Source of the DNA: Sapria himalayana
Lineage: Eukaryota > Streptophyta > Magnoliopsida > Malpighiales > Rafflesiaceae
Direction of reading: 5' to 3'
Length of the DNA: 64,000 nucleotides
NCBI GenBank assembly: GCA_029783825.1
Contig: JAREIK010000377.1
Coordinates: forward strand, 444,830 to 508,829
The position numbers and the translations under genes are program-made. How positions within the stretch are numbered: the stretch's first letter is position 1; every line of letters begins with the position of its first letter. Positions 24,943 through 35,680 of this stretch are shown piece after piece. The notes under the pieces are model-generated. The model had not been told where the DNA came from and did no database searches. It saw nothing but the letters and a program-made list of their open reading frames with translations.

Positions 24943-25527
24943 TCATTCAACCATAGCCTTTTGCCTCATCTCTCTGGAGTGTAGGGCAGACCGAATATCC
25001 TCTAGCGTAATCTTTTCCTTTCCCACTATGAGAGATTCGACAAAATTCTCATAGGAAGGAGGAAGAGAGACTAAGAGTAGAAATGTTGCATCCTCATCTT
25101 TCACCTTAGCATCCACATGTTTAAGGTCCATGATGATGCTGTTTAAATTATCCAGATACTTCTTCAAAGAGGTTCCCTCTTGCATCCTTAGTGTAATCAG
25201 TCTCCTCTTCAACAGAAGCTTGTTCATCAGTGATTTAGTCATATACAATGACTCAAGCTTAAGCCACAGTCCTGTAGCAGATTCCTCATCTGCTACCTCA
25301 GCAATGACTCCATTCGACAAGCTTAACAGAATAGTGGAGTGAACCTTTTCTTCACGTCTCTATGCCTTTGCCTCTTTTATTCCAAGAGCAACAGTAGTGT
25401 GAGGACCGAAACCTTGAACAAGAGGACTTCAGATATTAAAATTCTTCAAATGCACCCGCATTTTGATCTGCCACATACTAAACCCATTTATGTCATTCTC
25501 GATCGTGGTGTTTAGGGTTCCATCCAT
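24943..25527 (-). pseudogene. copia gag (UBN2-type), broken
   Basis: The likely start codon is at 25,525-25,527, giving MDGTLN, then FSMWQIKMRVHL, the usual opening of copia gag. A stop occurs at about 25,430, and further stops follow before a clean stretch of 125 codons at 24,943-25,320. That stretch has the LWLKLESLYMTKSL, LTLRMQEG, MDLKHVDAKV and LLVSLPPSYENFVESL order typical of the UBN2/gag-polypeptide family. It would form the capsid of the virus-like particle in an intact element. The start lies 76 bp inside the primer site. Confidence 0.85.
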
Positions 25528-25603
25528 TTCAACAGAATATCATTTGTACAAAAAAATCACAAAAAATCCAATAGTGCAATTGCTCGAAAAACTCTGAAAC
25601 CCG

Positions 25604-25614
25604 CTATGATACTA
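25604..25614 (-). other. primer binding site of copia element (mutated)
   Basis: The minus strand reads TAGTATCATAG next to the 5' LTR, with a 2-bp spacer. The usual plant site TGGTATCAGAG pairs with the 3' end of initiator Met tRNA; two bases differ here. Confidence 0.8.
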
Positions 25615-25616
25615 AT

Positions 25617-26194
25617 TGTTGGGAAACTGTGCTTCCACAGTTGTGATTTTAAGATATAGAAGAAGACAGAACAATAAAAACAACAACAAATAATATATAT
25701 GCAATCAACAATCACAATCTAACTATGGCAGAATCAAAAAATAAAATAGAAATGCACTAAATAATGTGGTCCACTAGTCACTTAGTACGACTAGCTACAT
25801 CCACCAGAAAATGCTTATGTATTACATATTAAACCAAATCATAAGTCTTACAGTATGTGCAACATAGAAATAGTCATGATAAATCATGCAGAGAGAGAGA
25901 GAGAAGATGAATAGTTCCAGATTGTGAAAATAGTAACCCAAAAAAATAAAATACAAAATATTTTATATTAAAACTTTCTTCGTTCAATTAATCGAAGTGT
26001 GTCGGATCATTGGACGGGTCAGGCTCTGCAGCAAAATTTTCTTCGGCCCACTGACCAAACAGCGAGACCTCTATTATCGTGCTTCTGATGCATTTCATAC
26101 CTCTTAATATTTTCTTTCCTACACTTACATGAAAATATTAAAATAGAAATATTTAGTTATACAAACAGATTATCAAACCACACTATATACAACA
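25617..26194 (-). repeat. 5' LTR of copia element
   Basis: This 578-bp LTR has intact termini (TGTTGGG at the left and TACAACA at the right on the plus strand). It lies upstream of the minus-strand gag. Confidence 0.95.
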
Positions 26195-26199
26195 TAAGT

Positions 26200-26640
26200 C
26201 CTAGTCGAGATTGCACCATATGGAGAGAAGGTAGAAGCTAAACTATAGTGGAACAATATCAAAGTCATGATAGTCACAAGGTCATGACATCATACTTCAA
26301 GGTCATGATATTTAATATCATGACATTCAAGGTTGCATAACAATACTTCAAGATAGCAACATTATATTTAGCATGGTGACATCATCTTTTCTTGGTTGTA
26401 TGCGAATGAATCTAATAAATAAGATTGGAGTCGTGACACCAACTATTATGTCTTGAGATGATTTGGTACAAGGATGCACCTGAAATTTCAAAGAAACCCA
26501 TTTGAAGTTATTTTTAGGTTGACAATAATTTAATCTTGACACACGAAACCAAAAAGGAGCACTATAAATAGAAAGTCTATGAACCAAAACATGAGCCAAA
26601 ACTAAGAAATGAGCTGAGGAGCCCAAAGCATGTAATAGAA
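26200..26640 (+). repeat. TCATGAC module, copy 2
   Basis: It is dense in GGTCATGACATCATACTTCA-like words at 26,268-26,380, then carries the shared AAGATTGGAGTC part. The reverse complement of 28,285-28,640 matches it in order, including CATCATCTTTTCTTGGT against CATCATCTTTTTTGGTC, so the two copies face each other across about 1.7 kb. Confidence 0.6.
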
Positions 26641-26959
26641 AGCAAAATACGGCTTGACACTTAAAAACATGCAGCTATAATAGAAAATGTAGCTGATGGT
26701 AGCCAAACCTAAGCTAAGCATAGAATGATAGTCCTAGAGAGCTTAGTGACCAGCTTATCGCTACAAGGAGGAAGATCAACTTCATTGTCTAATTGTCTTC
26801 TTCTCTTCTTAAATAGTTTAAAAATGAAAATGGAACTTTAACATCAAATAGATTATTTTCTAATGCTAGGCTAAGAATTTTATCTCGGTTTGGTTTTAGA
26901 TTTAGGTATTAGTGTGAAGTTTAATTAGACAATGTAGTTGTTCAAATCAAACACAATAA

Positions 26960-28065
26960 ATCATTCCACGTGAGATCAATATATAAACTTTTTGAGTTCA
27001 CTTTATTACTTGTTAGACTTGTATATTTGTGAAAATATTAGTATATTGAAAAATGCCTAACAAGTTTTTAGTACTATTTTGGAGAATGGTATTAGCTTGA
27101 TTGATTGATATCTTGACAAAAGAAAGTCTTGCTACATTAATCAATTTTTTTTTTATTTTTTTTTTTTAGTTAGTTTATATTGATGGATGATATTTCAAAA
27201 AATATTTATAGAGGACTAACTATGTGAAAACCCCATTACAAGGTGAGCACAAGCCTCTGTCATGCAATATAAGTTTCTAATGATATTTTAAAAATACCTT
27301 CTAGAGGACTAACTTTAGGGACAATCATTTCAAGGCAAGCACAAGCCTTTGTGAGGTAGAAAGTTTTTAATTTTGGAGAGGCGTATTATCCCAAACACTA
27401 TGAGAACCAACTATTTGAAGGTGGCCATAATGTGCCAAACTATTATGAATTTTGATGGACAAATGTGGATTTTTTTTGGAATTTCTAGTTTTCAAAGTCA
27501 AGAATGGTCAAGTCCCAACTATGAAAAACAAATGAGGCAACCATCCTTTAAAGAGAAAATTCATGATCTCTTAATTGAGATATAGAAAATGATTGATGCC
27601 CAAGAAAACTTGTTGGACAAGCTGGAAGTCAAGATCACTGACATTGAATCCTCGATGAAGAATATGACAAATAAACTTGAGTAGCGGACCCTTGTCATAA
27701 AGAAGGAATATTCAAGGAGACTCCCAAGTGACCTAGAATATGAGGATGATGATATATGTGATATTCACATTTTGACTTTGAATTTAGAAAAAAAAACCTC
27801 TAGCCTTGACACTTGAGGAAAAATCTCCAGCCCTGATAGTTGAGGAGTAACCTATAGAAATGATAGTTTATAAGGCTTGGGATAAGCTTGGTATAGTAGA
27901 AGAACTTCTATTATAGAAAAAGTAAGTTGAGACCAAAAATAAGCTTTCCATAGAGCAAAAAAATTTTGAACTATAATGGTTGAAAAAAAATCTTTAGCCT
28001 TGATAGTTTTTGTGGAGAAACCTCCAACTTTGAATGTTTCTGAAAAAACTTCAGTCCTCAATTAT
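26960..28065 (+). mobile_element. Athila/Tat-like fragment, left arm of inverted pair
   Basis: An A-type LTR end and a worn primer site (TTTTAGTACTATTTTGGAGA at about 27,066) are followed by gag-like sequence. The whole arm is matched in reverse complement by 32,620-33,560. From 27,520 a readable frame gives KQMRQPSFKEKIHDLL, a stop, then DAQENLLDKLEVKITDIESS and SRRLPSDLE. This resembles the SLEDLL...T..K...QD..I..LE.QIGQ...RP.G.LPS block at the C-terminal side of Athila/Tat gag. Several stops make it a relic. Confidence 0.55.
27187..27371. repeat. 93-bp diverged tandem duplication
   Basis: Two units begin ATGATATTT at 27,187 and 27,280. Both carry TAGAGGACTAACT and GCACAAGCCT at matching offsets. 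The repeat lies inside the left Athila/Tat-like arm. Confidence 0.82.
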
Positions 28066-28280
28066 ATCCACGCCAAAAAATTGGTATTGATAGTTATATC
28101 AAACATTATGGAGATGGAGAAACTAATCCTTGTACTTTTCAAGTCCAATAAAGAAGTATGAGCCATGATAAATAAAAGGCCAATCAGATTTCTCCATAGA
28201 ATATAATGGCTTGATGGTTTCTTGAGTCATGATGAATTTTCGTCAGCCTAGAAATAACTTTGAAAGGGTTTTTTTAATTT
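28066..28280. other. short unassigned stretch
   Basis: This is AT-rich sequence between the gag-like arm and the next TCATGAC block. No feature was seen. Confidence 0.35.
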
Positions 28281-28284
28281 TGAG

Positions 28285-28645
28285 TGTGTGTTTGTGTTAC
28301 TCATGTCATGTTAATAATTTGTGTCACAACTTTGATCTTGTTTGTTGGAACAATTTGTGTCATGACCAAAAAAGATGATGTTGCGACTTTAAACATATTG
28401 CTGATCAACACGTATGAAAGTCAAGACTTATTTGGCTTATGTTTAGAAAGTGCTTCATGGCTTATAGGATGGTTTCACGACCTTGAATGTTGCAACCTTG
28501 AAGTATATGTCTTGACCTTGAAGTATGGTGTCGTGAGCTTGAAGCTTGATGTCGTGACTTTGAAGTATGGTATTGTGACCTTGAATGTCATAACCTTGAA
28601 GTATGTTATTGTAACATTGTGACTATCATGACTTTGATCTTGTTT
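28285..28645 (-). repeat. tandem (GTCGTGACCTTGAAGTATG)-like array, inverted TCATGAC module
   Basis: From about 28,478 to 28,620 a unit of about 20-25 bp repeats: a GTCGTGA- or TTGTGACC-like word followed by TTGAAGTATGGT. The open frame 28,284-28,622 translates it as repeated VVTLKYG-like peptides, which reflects the tandem DNA and not a protein family. It is the reverse complement of module copy 2 at 26.26-26.48 kb. Confidence 0.7.
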
Positions 28646-29025
28646 TGTTGTATCTAAGCTTCTGCCTTCTCTTCATTGAACGTAGACGTGACCAAGACTT
28701 CTGAGTCAAGATTTTTATTCTTCATCAAATTTTCTTCCTTTCCTTGCTAGGTTCATTGCATACATAAAATTCAACTAAATATTAATATTGAGGAATCTAT
28801 TTATAAATTTCATATATAACACATATTTTGTATGATATACATGTCAATAATAAATTAAAATATACACACAAATGATGCTAATCAGCACACTCAAACATAG
28901 AGTTTTGTTTATCCCCATGGAAGGAAAAATAAAATAAAATGATGTTCACTATTAAAAATAATTAGTAGAATTTTAGTTTCTATCATAAATAAAAAATAAT
29001 CTCACAACTGAGTGATAGTTTTGAC
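28646..29025. other. AT-rich sequence, no feature seen
   Basis: Nothing specific was recognised. Confidence 0.35.
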
Positions 29026-29029
29026 TAAG

Positions 29030-29705
29030 AATGAATGTATTGATGTGTGAGATGCTATCATGATTAAAATTTATAGTTCTGACTAAATAATTGTATAGCA
29101 ACAGAGTATTGATGTCACGACTAAAGAGATAATGTCATATAGCCTTGAAAATAATGTCATGACTTAGAAATATTGTCACAACCAAGTGAATTATTGTCAA
29201 AACTTAGAAATGTTGTCCTGACCAAAAAGGAAATGTCTCACACCTAAAAATGATGTCAATCTAGAAATGATGAGACAACTTAGAAATGTTGTTGCAATCG
29301 AAAGGAACTGACATGACTATGATGGTGGTTTTGATTGAGAATAAATGTGGTGATGTCTGAAATGTCATCATGACTGAAAGATAAGGTTGCGACTAAAAAT
29401 TATATTGACATGGAGCAATGATGTCACAACCAAAAAGATAAGTCATGATTTCGTGACCTATTGTCACAGCATAAAAATGTAGATACAATCAAGTAAAAAT
29501 ATCATGACCTTGAAAATGTCATCAATACCTAGAGATGATGTTACAACTTAGAAATGTTGTCATGATTTCATGAATCATTTTCATGACTTATAAACATTAT
29601 CATGGCTTATAAACATTTTTATGATCGAAAGGAACTATCACGACTCTAAAAATGATGTCGTAACCTATAAATTATGTTACCGCAGAAAGATAATTTGTGA
29701 CTATG
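29030..29705. repeat. degenerate TCATGAC / TTAGAAATGTTGTC array
   Basis: A unit of roughly 20-30 bp combining (G/A)TCATGAC or TCACAACC with TTAGAAATG(A/T)TGTC recurs through about 650 bp, for example near 29,150-29,240 and 29,540-29,640. The periodicity is loose. No coding frame survives. Confidence 0.65.
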
Positions 29706-30029
29706 AAGAAATAGTGCTTGGGCTACCTCCCAAGAAGTATTGAGTTCAACATCATTAGCTTGATATTTTTTCTAACTATATAATCCAAGTTTGAGGAATG
29801 CTTTCATATCGTATTTTCTACATTTCATATGGTAGATATTAAAGAGATTGAAAACCCAATTTTTTTTGGATTTTGATTTTTTTAAAAAAATACGGTAGAA
29901 TTTTTAAGGCTGTTGGATTCTGCCTCATTTTTATTGGGGGCAAAATCAAATGGCTGATATTTGAATTTTTTTTAGATTCGACAGTTTAACTGACCTAGAT
30001 TATCATAGGTTCCAGAAGCTTGGACTTAT

Positions 30030-30307
30030 TGAACCATCAGGCTAGGGCTGGGCTGGGAAAAAAGACCGATGGGTCAGGTTGGCTAATGGGACCGACAAAT
30101 TCAGATCTATCGAGCTCGAGGTCGGGCATCAAGGTGGGATGGGGTCGGGGCACAGTCCAGGTAGTGCTGAAATCACATGCTTACGGGCCCTTGTACAGAG
30201 TCGTGCCTGGCCTAGCACATGGCCTGGTAGACCTAGCTATAGCACGGCCGAGTCGGGGCATGCCTCAAGCCAGCCCGGGCTACTCGGCCCTTTTGACACC
30301 TCTAGAA
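30030..30307. mobile_element. GC-rich hAT-type MITE remnant
   Basis: The right end CCTTTTGACACCTCTAG (to 30,305) matches the terminal repeat of the intact copy at 42,273-42,720. The interior shares words such as GGCCTGGCCTAGCAC-like and AGCCCGGGC. The left terminal repeat is not recognisable. The open frames across 30,020-30,345 are a product of its GC content. Confidence 0.6.
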
Positions 30308-30689
30308 ATAACATGAAATCTAAGATGAAATGTCATGATATGTGAATATCATCATGACTAAATGATATTAAGTGGCTTCCATCAAATGATGTTGAGACCA
30401 AGCAGATACTTTCATGATTGAAATGTAACATAGTGAATAAGAAAGAAATATCATGACATGTAAAAATATCATAGTGACTAAAATATGAAGTCATGATTAA
30501 GTAATTATGTCATGACCGAGAATTAGTGTCTCAACACATTAAAGTGAGGTGGTGATACAATCTCAATCATATGTTGTATCATGACCTCACTAGTGTAGTT
30601 ACTACCTTCCGACTTTTCTCCTTTTTATCTATTTTCTTCAATCTTTTCTTCTTTTTATTTTTTTCTCTTTTTCATTTTCTATGTGTTTT

Positions 30690-30847
30690 CTCTCTCTATT
30701 TCTTTTTCTTGTCTCTCTCTCTCTCTGTTTCCTTTTCTTGTGTTTCTCTCTCTCTTCGCTCTCTCTCCCTCTCTCTCTCTCTCTCCCTCTCTCTCACTCT
30801 CTCTCCCTCTCTCGCCCTCTCTCTCCCTCTCTCTCTCTCTCTCTCTT
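30690..30847 (+). repeat. (CT)n tract
   Basis: An interrupted CT microsatellite at the end of a longer pyrimidine-rich run that starts near 30,600. Serine/leucine-rich open frames on the plus strand and arginine/glutamate-rich ones on the minus strand arise from it and are not genes. Confidence 0.95.
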
Positions 30848-31159
30848 TGTCTATTCGTTTTCTCATTTCTGGTATCAAGCCATCCAGAGTTATCTTTAGC
30901 ATACTTGTCATGACTTCAAGAATGATGTCGTCATGGCTAGTGAACGTCACGACTTGTGGATTTTTTTGGATATTGAAAAGATAAAAAAAATTGGATTTTT
31001 TTTGATTTTTTTTAAATTGTAGAATAATTTTTAAGGTCGTTGGGTTCTGCCTCCTTGCCATTGGGGGTGAAATCAAACGGCTGATATTTAAATTTTTTTT
31101 GGATTGTTTTGGTTGGTACTATAGTTGAACCGACCCAAATAGTCATAGGTTCTAGAAGC

Positions 31160-31440
31160 TTCCTATTTTGCTCAGGCTAGGGCTGGGGAAAAAAGACCAA
31201 CGGGTCAAGTCAGCTTACGGGACTGTCAAAATTTTGGATGAGTTGGGCTCGATATCAGGGCTTCGGGCTCGGGCTTTGGGGTGAGGTGGGAATTCAGGTC
31301 ATGCCGAAATCGCATGCCCACTAGCCCTCATATCGGGCCATACCTGGCCTAACACATGGCCCAGTAGACCTAGGCATGGCACGACACAAGTTGTGCCTCG
31401 GGCTTGCCCGAAATGCTCGGCCTGTTTGACACCTCTAGAA
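31160..31440. mobile_element. GC-rich hAT-type MITE remnant, duplicate
   Basis: This is the copy of the 30,030-30,307 remnant carried by the tandem duplication. Its right end reads CCTGTTTGACACCTCTAG (to about 31,438). It keeps slightly more of the family terminus (GTTTGACACCTCTA) than copy 1. Confidence 0.6.
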
Positions 31441-31743
31441 ATGCATTAAATCTAAGATGAAATGCCATGATATGTGAATATCATTGTGACTAAGATATTA
31501 AGTGGCTTCCATCAAATGATGTTGAGACCAAGTAGATACTATCATGACTAAGAAGTAACATAGTGAACAAGAAGGAAACACCATGACTTGTGAAATATCA
31601 TAGTGACTAAAAGATGAAGTCATGATTGAGTAGTTATGTCATGACCAAGATTTAGTGTCTCACCACATTAAAGTGAGGTGGTGACACAATCTTAATCATG
31701 TCAAGTTGTGGTTGTGTCATGACCTCATTGGTGTGGTTATTAC

Positions 31744-31922
31744 CTTGCTTTTTTTATCTATTTTTTTCTATCTTTTTTTTTTTTATTTTTTTCTCTATTT
31801 CATTTTCTATGCATTTTTTTCTCTCTCTATTTCTTTTTCTCGTGTCTATCTCTCTCTCTCTCTCTCTTAGTTTCTTTTCCTTGTGTTTCTCTCTATCTCT
31901 CTCTCTCTCTCTCTCTCTTTGT
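31744..31922 (+). repeat. second pyrimidine / (CT)n tract
   Basis: T-rich, then CT-rich; a shorter version of the 30.6-30.85 kb tract, in the same position of the duplicated unit. Confidence 0.93.
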
Positions 31923-32022
31923 TTTCTCATTTCTTCTATCAAGCCATCCAGAGTTGTCATTAGCATACATGTCGCGACTTCAAGAATGATGTCGCCATGG
32001 CTAGTGAACATCGCAACTTGTG

Positions 32023-32615
32023 GAATTGATGTCATCTAGGCTTGTGATGGTGACAACTTTAGAAATGGCATCATTTTGGCTAGTGATCAACGAAACATCA
32101 AAATTTATGTCATTGATTTAATCTCATTATCATGACATTTGAATGTTAAGACTTCATAATTGACTTCGTTAACTTCATGACTAGTAGCTAACTCTTCCTC
32201 TTTATACTTTACACTTTTCAACATTTTCACAATCTTGCTTTGAAGAAAAATTAAAGGGTGGTGTATAGATGGGTGGGTTGTTAGGAAAACTCAAGATTAA
32301 GGTGAGTGCTACAAAAATTCCCTCAAACTTATTTTTTAGAAGTTTCTTGACTCCCGGACAAGCACAAAAAACACTAATGATAACTAAAAAATGCAAGTAA
32401 AAAAATGAATAAAATCCTTATTTGGCATGAGTTATCTCCCAAAAAATATTGTATTTTTGAAGTTCAGTTAGGCTCTTTGAATAAGTCAAAGAGCTTCGTA
32501 TTGGATTTTCATCCATCATGGCCAAAACTTCCTTATTATTCTTCAAGAGTACAAAGGTGAGTTTCTCTACCTACACAATGTTCAATATTGGTGTCAATGC
32601 CAATTTATTTGTGGA
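32023..32615. other. unassigned AT-rich sequence
   Basis: Some TCATGAC words occur to about 32.2 kb. The stretch 32.2-32.6 kb has no recognised feature. Confidence 0.35.
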
Positions 32616-32619
32616 CAAA

Positions 32620-33560
32620 TAATTTTGGGCTGAAGGTTTTTCTGCAACTTTCTGGGTTGGAGGTTTGCCCTAAAACTTGATCAAGGCTAGAGGTTTTTCT
32701 CGGCTATCAAGACTAGAGGTTTTTTTTTTCTATGTCAAGCATATTCTCAGCTTCAACTTTAGTTTCTTTAATAGAGAGTCATTCTATATAACAAGCTTAT
32801 TCTTGGCCTCATAAACCATCATGTCTAGATGTTTCTCCTCAATATTCAAAGTCAAAATGTCAACATCACAAATATCTTCATCCTCATCTTCTAGGTCACT
32901 TGGAAGATTCCTTTAAAATTCTTCCTTTATGTCAGGGTCCATTGCTCAAGTTGATTTCTCACATTCTTCAATGAGGATTCAATTTTGGTGATCTTGACTT
33001 TCAAATTATCCATCTGATTTTCTGTGGCAATCAGAGGGCGAGGATGTTCTCCTCAAAGAGTGGTTTCTTTCCTTATTCATCATATTTGGGACTTGACCAT
33101 TCATAATTATAAAATTAGGATTTCCATAAGAAAAATTAGCATGTGTTCTCCCACTTAAATCTTAATAACTTGGAATGTTATGGTTGGGTTTAAAGAATTA
33201 GCTTTCATAGTGGTTGGGATAATATGTCTCTCCAAAATTAGAAACTTATTTGCTCAAAAATGGCTTGGCATGCCTTGCAATGATTTTACCAAAAGTTAGT
33301 CCTATATAAAAAATTTATGAAATATCATCCATCAAAATATACTAACAAACAAAAACAAATAAAATAAAAATAAAGAAGAAAAATGTTTTTTTTGCTTAAA
33401 GTAGCAATACTTTATTTCGTCAAAATATTGATCAATCAAACCATTACCATTTCTCAACAATGGCAACAAAAACTTGTTAGACATTTTGCAATGCACTAAA
33501 ATTATCACATGTATATGCGCATATTGAGTAATAAATTAGACTCAAAAATGTTTGATATCA
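32620..33560 (-). mobile_element. Athila/Tat-like fragment, right arm of inverted pair
   Basis: Reverse-complement partner of 26,960-28,065. Shared words include CTCATCTTCTAGGTCACTTGG (near 32,894; inverse of the left-arm word at 27,728), TCTTGACTTTCAA and GGATAATATGTCTCTCC. The minus strand therefore encodes the same gag-like block, again with stops. A worn primer site at 33,451-33,468 (TGTTGCCATTGTTGAGAA on the minus strand) marks its 5' end, and an A-type LTR lies beyond it. Confidence 0.6.
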
Positions 33561-35200
33561 ATCCCATGGGAATGAAATATTGTACTTGATTGAATAATTA
33601 TCTTGACTATTGGAGCTACTCACTAATTAAGTTCATAATAAAATCAATTGAGTTTGGATATAGCATATAAAATAAGTGCAACTGTATGCATTTTGGTAGC
33701 TTGAAACTCATAATAGTACTCTGGAGTTTACTAAAGTGATGGATCTAGGGTTGGTTACTTTATTATGTATGAGGGATTCCTGTACCTTGGGTTCATATAT
33801 TGAAGTTTATGGAGTATTAATTTAAATGGTGATATAATGCATATATCCTCTACTTGAACATATCGGTCACATGTTTCATAATTATCTCCAAGTAATTGGC
33901 ACATTGTCACCTTTTGTTTCTTGTAGGCCAATAAAGATAATACAAAGCACTCATCCCCTTGAGGTGAGCAGCTCCATGGATGTACATTTCATAAGTTGGT
34001 GGTCAAAGGGTGGTAAAATATATGTGACCTTTGTTGCAACTTTATTACACTACCTATTTTATCAGCTAGGTGATGTCCCAAAAACTCATTAAGTAGAGTG
34101 TCTCAGTGATAGAGATCAACAAGTGCATTGGTAATACAAGTAGTATGTATACTACTTGAGATTATATTGATCTCATATGGATTATATCGATATTTTAGTT
34201 TTTCAACAAAGAGACAGCCCATTTTTAGTAAAATTAATATTTATATTATTAGAAAATTTTATGTCGACTATTTATTCATTTAATCTATGTGATCATATTT
34301 TAGTTGCTTGACTTATATTATGTTGGACATAGAATAAAAATTGTGGTGTTGTTTAATGACTCCTTATCCCAGCGGAAAACATGGTGGTAGTCTCCATAGA
34401 GCTCATTCCAATTGTGGTCACCTCGTAGATATTCTCTTAATACATCACTACCGAGATAATAATTTATTTATGCTTAAGAGTCATTCACATTCTAATACCT
34501 TTTAGGAAACTTTATCAACTATCCTTGATGGTTAGTTCATATGCATACAATTATTTTCCAGACTCAAATATCATAAAAACTAAAGATTGATATGGTTTGT
34601 AAGCATTTGCACTTTTATTTCTTAAGTTCCATACTTATACAATTAATATATACTTTCCTCAAGTTTCACCAATAGGAATCATACAAATAAAAGTAACTCA
34701 TAAAAGCTATTACCACCTCACAAGTCACAACATACTCAAGCATATCTCGAGGACTATCTATCATCATCCTCCTTGGTGATGTTGTAAGTCACACACTAAA
34801 TATAAACCCTTTGAAAAAAATGTTTTATATAGGATCCATCCTAATCAAAAATCAATTCTTTTAAGATGTGTATAATGAATTTGTATATACAAGCATTATC
34901 ACTTTTAGCTTTATAAGTGTCATACTCGTGATAATTAACATACTCAAATATTAGGTTTTAATATATAGATTTATCTTATGCATCATAATTAGAAAGACTA
35001 TTACTTCTTTTCTATCATATTCATAAGTGATCCTCATGATTTTTCTATCACTATCTACCTTCAAAATCTCGAATAATCTTACAAATAGTTCAAACTCTAG
35101 TTCAAGTTATATTTAATTATCGTCCATCGATATCCATAACATAAAAGAAATCAAATATAATTATTCATTAATTAAAAACCAAAGTCACATCATATATTTA
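33490..35200 (-). repeat. decayed LTR-like block, copy A4
   Basis: It follows the primer-site relic in the 5' LTR position. Landmarks are TATCAATCCCATGGGAAT (about 33,560), GGATCTAGGGTTGGTTACTTTA (about 33,742), GCACTTTTATTTCTTAAGTTCCATAC (about 34,609) and GCTATTACCACCTCACAAGTC (about 34,708). It contains the palindrome-like ATATTGATCTCATATGG area near 34,165 without known function. The outer end of the LTR is not resolved. Confidence 0.45.
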
Positions 35201-35680
35201 AAATTTTCATAAATCCTTGACTTTTGTTTTTTTGGTATAAAGTTCAGAATTCGCCCTAGAAAATGGGGGTCTGAGTTCCACACCCCCACATTCTAGAGAC
35301 TAGTATTAATCTTGCCTCCCATGGTTATTTGTGGAATCCTCAAAAAGTATGAAATTCACCCATAGAGTTTGATAGTTATCATGGCTTTTCTTGTTGTATG
35401 AGGGATAAGAAGAAGAAAATGAGAGATTTCTTAGAATATCTTTATCTTACACATTTATACTTAGTTGATCTTACATTACTCTAAGTAAGAAGTTATTGCT
35501 TTCAAAAGGATCGTCATCTCTTCAACTTGTGATTATGACTCTAGATAATGGTCAAGACTCTAGATAATGGTCATGACTCTTGTGTACATCATAATCTCTT
35601 TTTAATACAAAGTCTAGGTATTGATAATGATAATGACTTAAGCCTAATGGCTATATAACACAAAGGCACAATACTCTGAA
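35201..35680. other. flank of the CACTA insertion
   Basis: It contains a GAAAATGGGGGTCTGAGTTC word near 35,259 and a local duplication, GACTCTAGATAATGGTCA, at about 35,528 and 35,549. It ends in GAA (35,678-35,680), which I read as the target duplication of the CACTA element. Confidence 0.5.

Larger units (their letters stand above)
20929..26194 (-). mobile_element. Ty1/copia LTR retrotransposon, inactive
   Basis: The two LTRs are each 578 bp (20,929-21,506 and 25,617-26,194) and enclose gag, protease, integrase, reverse transcriptase and RNase H in that order on the minus strand, which defines Ty1/copia. The flanking 5-mers GAAGT (20,924-20,928) and TAAGT (26,195-26,199) match at four of five positions, consistent with an aged target duplication. 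The LTRs have diverged and the outer termini are mutated (TG to TT, CA to TA at the 3' LTR), so the insertion is not recent. Stops and frameshifts occur throughout. The RT motifs look most like the Tork/Tnt1 group; this is a judgement by eye. Confidence 0.95.
29866..30975. repeat. 1.1-kb tandem duplication, copy 1
   Basis: The order of landmarks is GGATTTTGATTTTTTT, AAGGCTGTTGGATTCTGCC, GGCTAGGGCTGGGCTGGG, TTTTGACACCTCTAGAAAT, TTAAGTGGCTTCCATCAAAT, a CT tract, CAAGCCATCCAGAGTT, and GGCTAGTGAACGTCACGACT. The same order follows in copy 2 at offsets of about 1.06-1.14 kb. The offset varies mainly because the CT tract is shorter in copy 2. Confidence 0.93.
30987..32022. repeat. 1.1-kb tandem duplication, copy 2
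   Basis: It has the same landmark order as 29,866-30,975, with many substitutions between the two, so the duplication is not recent. It includes a second MITE remnant and a second CT tract. Confidence 0.93.

Noticed and set aside
28284..28622. 112-codon open frame with a hydrophobic N-terminus as a membrane protein
   Set aside because: Its C-terminal half is a tandem DNA repeat and the region is a copy of a non-coding repeat module.
30571..31076. Ser/Leu-rich (plus) and Arg/Glu-rich (minus) open frames
   Set aside because: Translations of the CT microsatellite; the same happens at 31,698-32,039.
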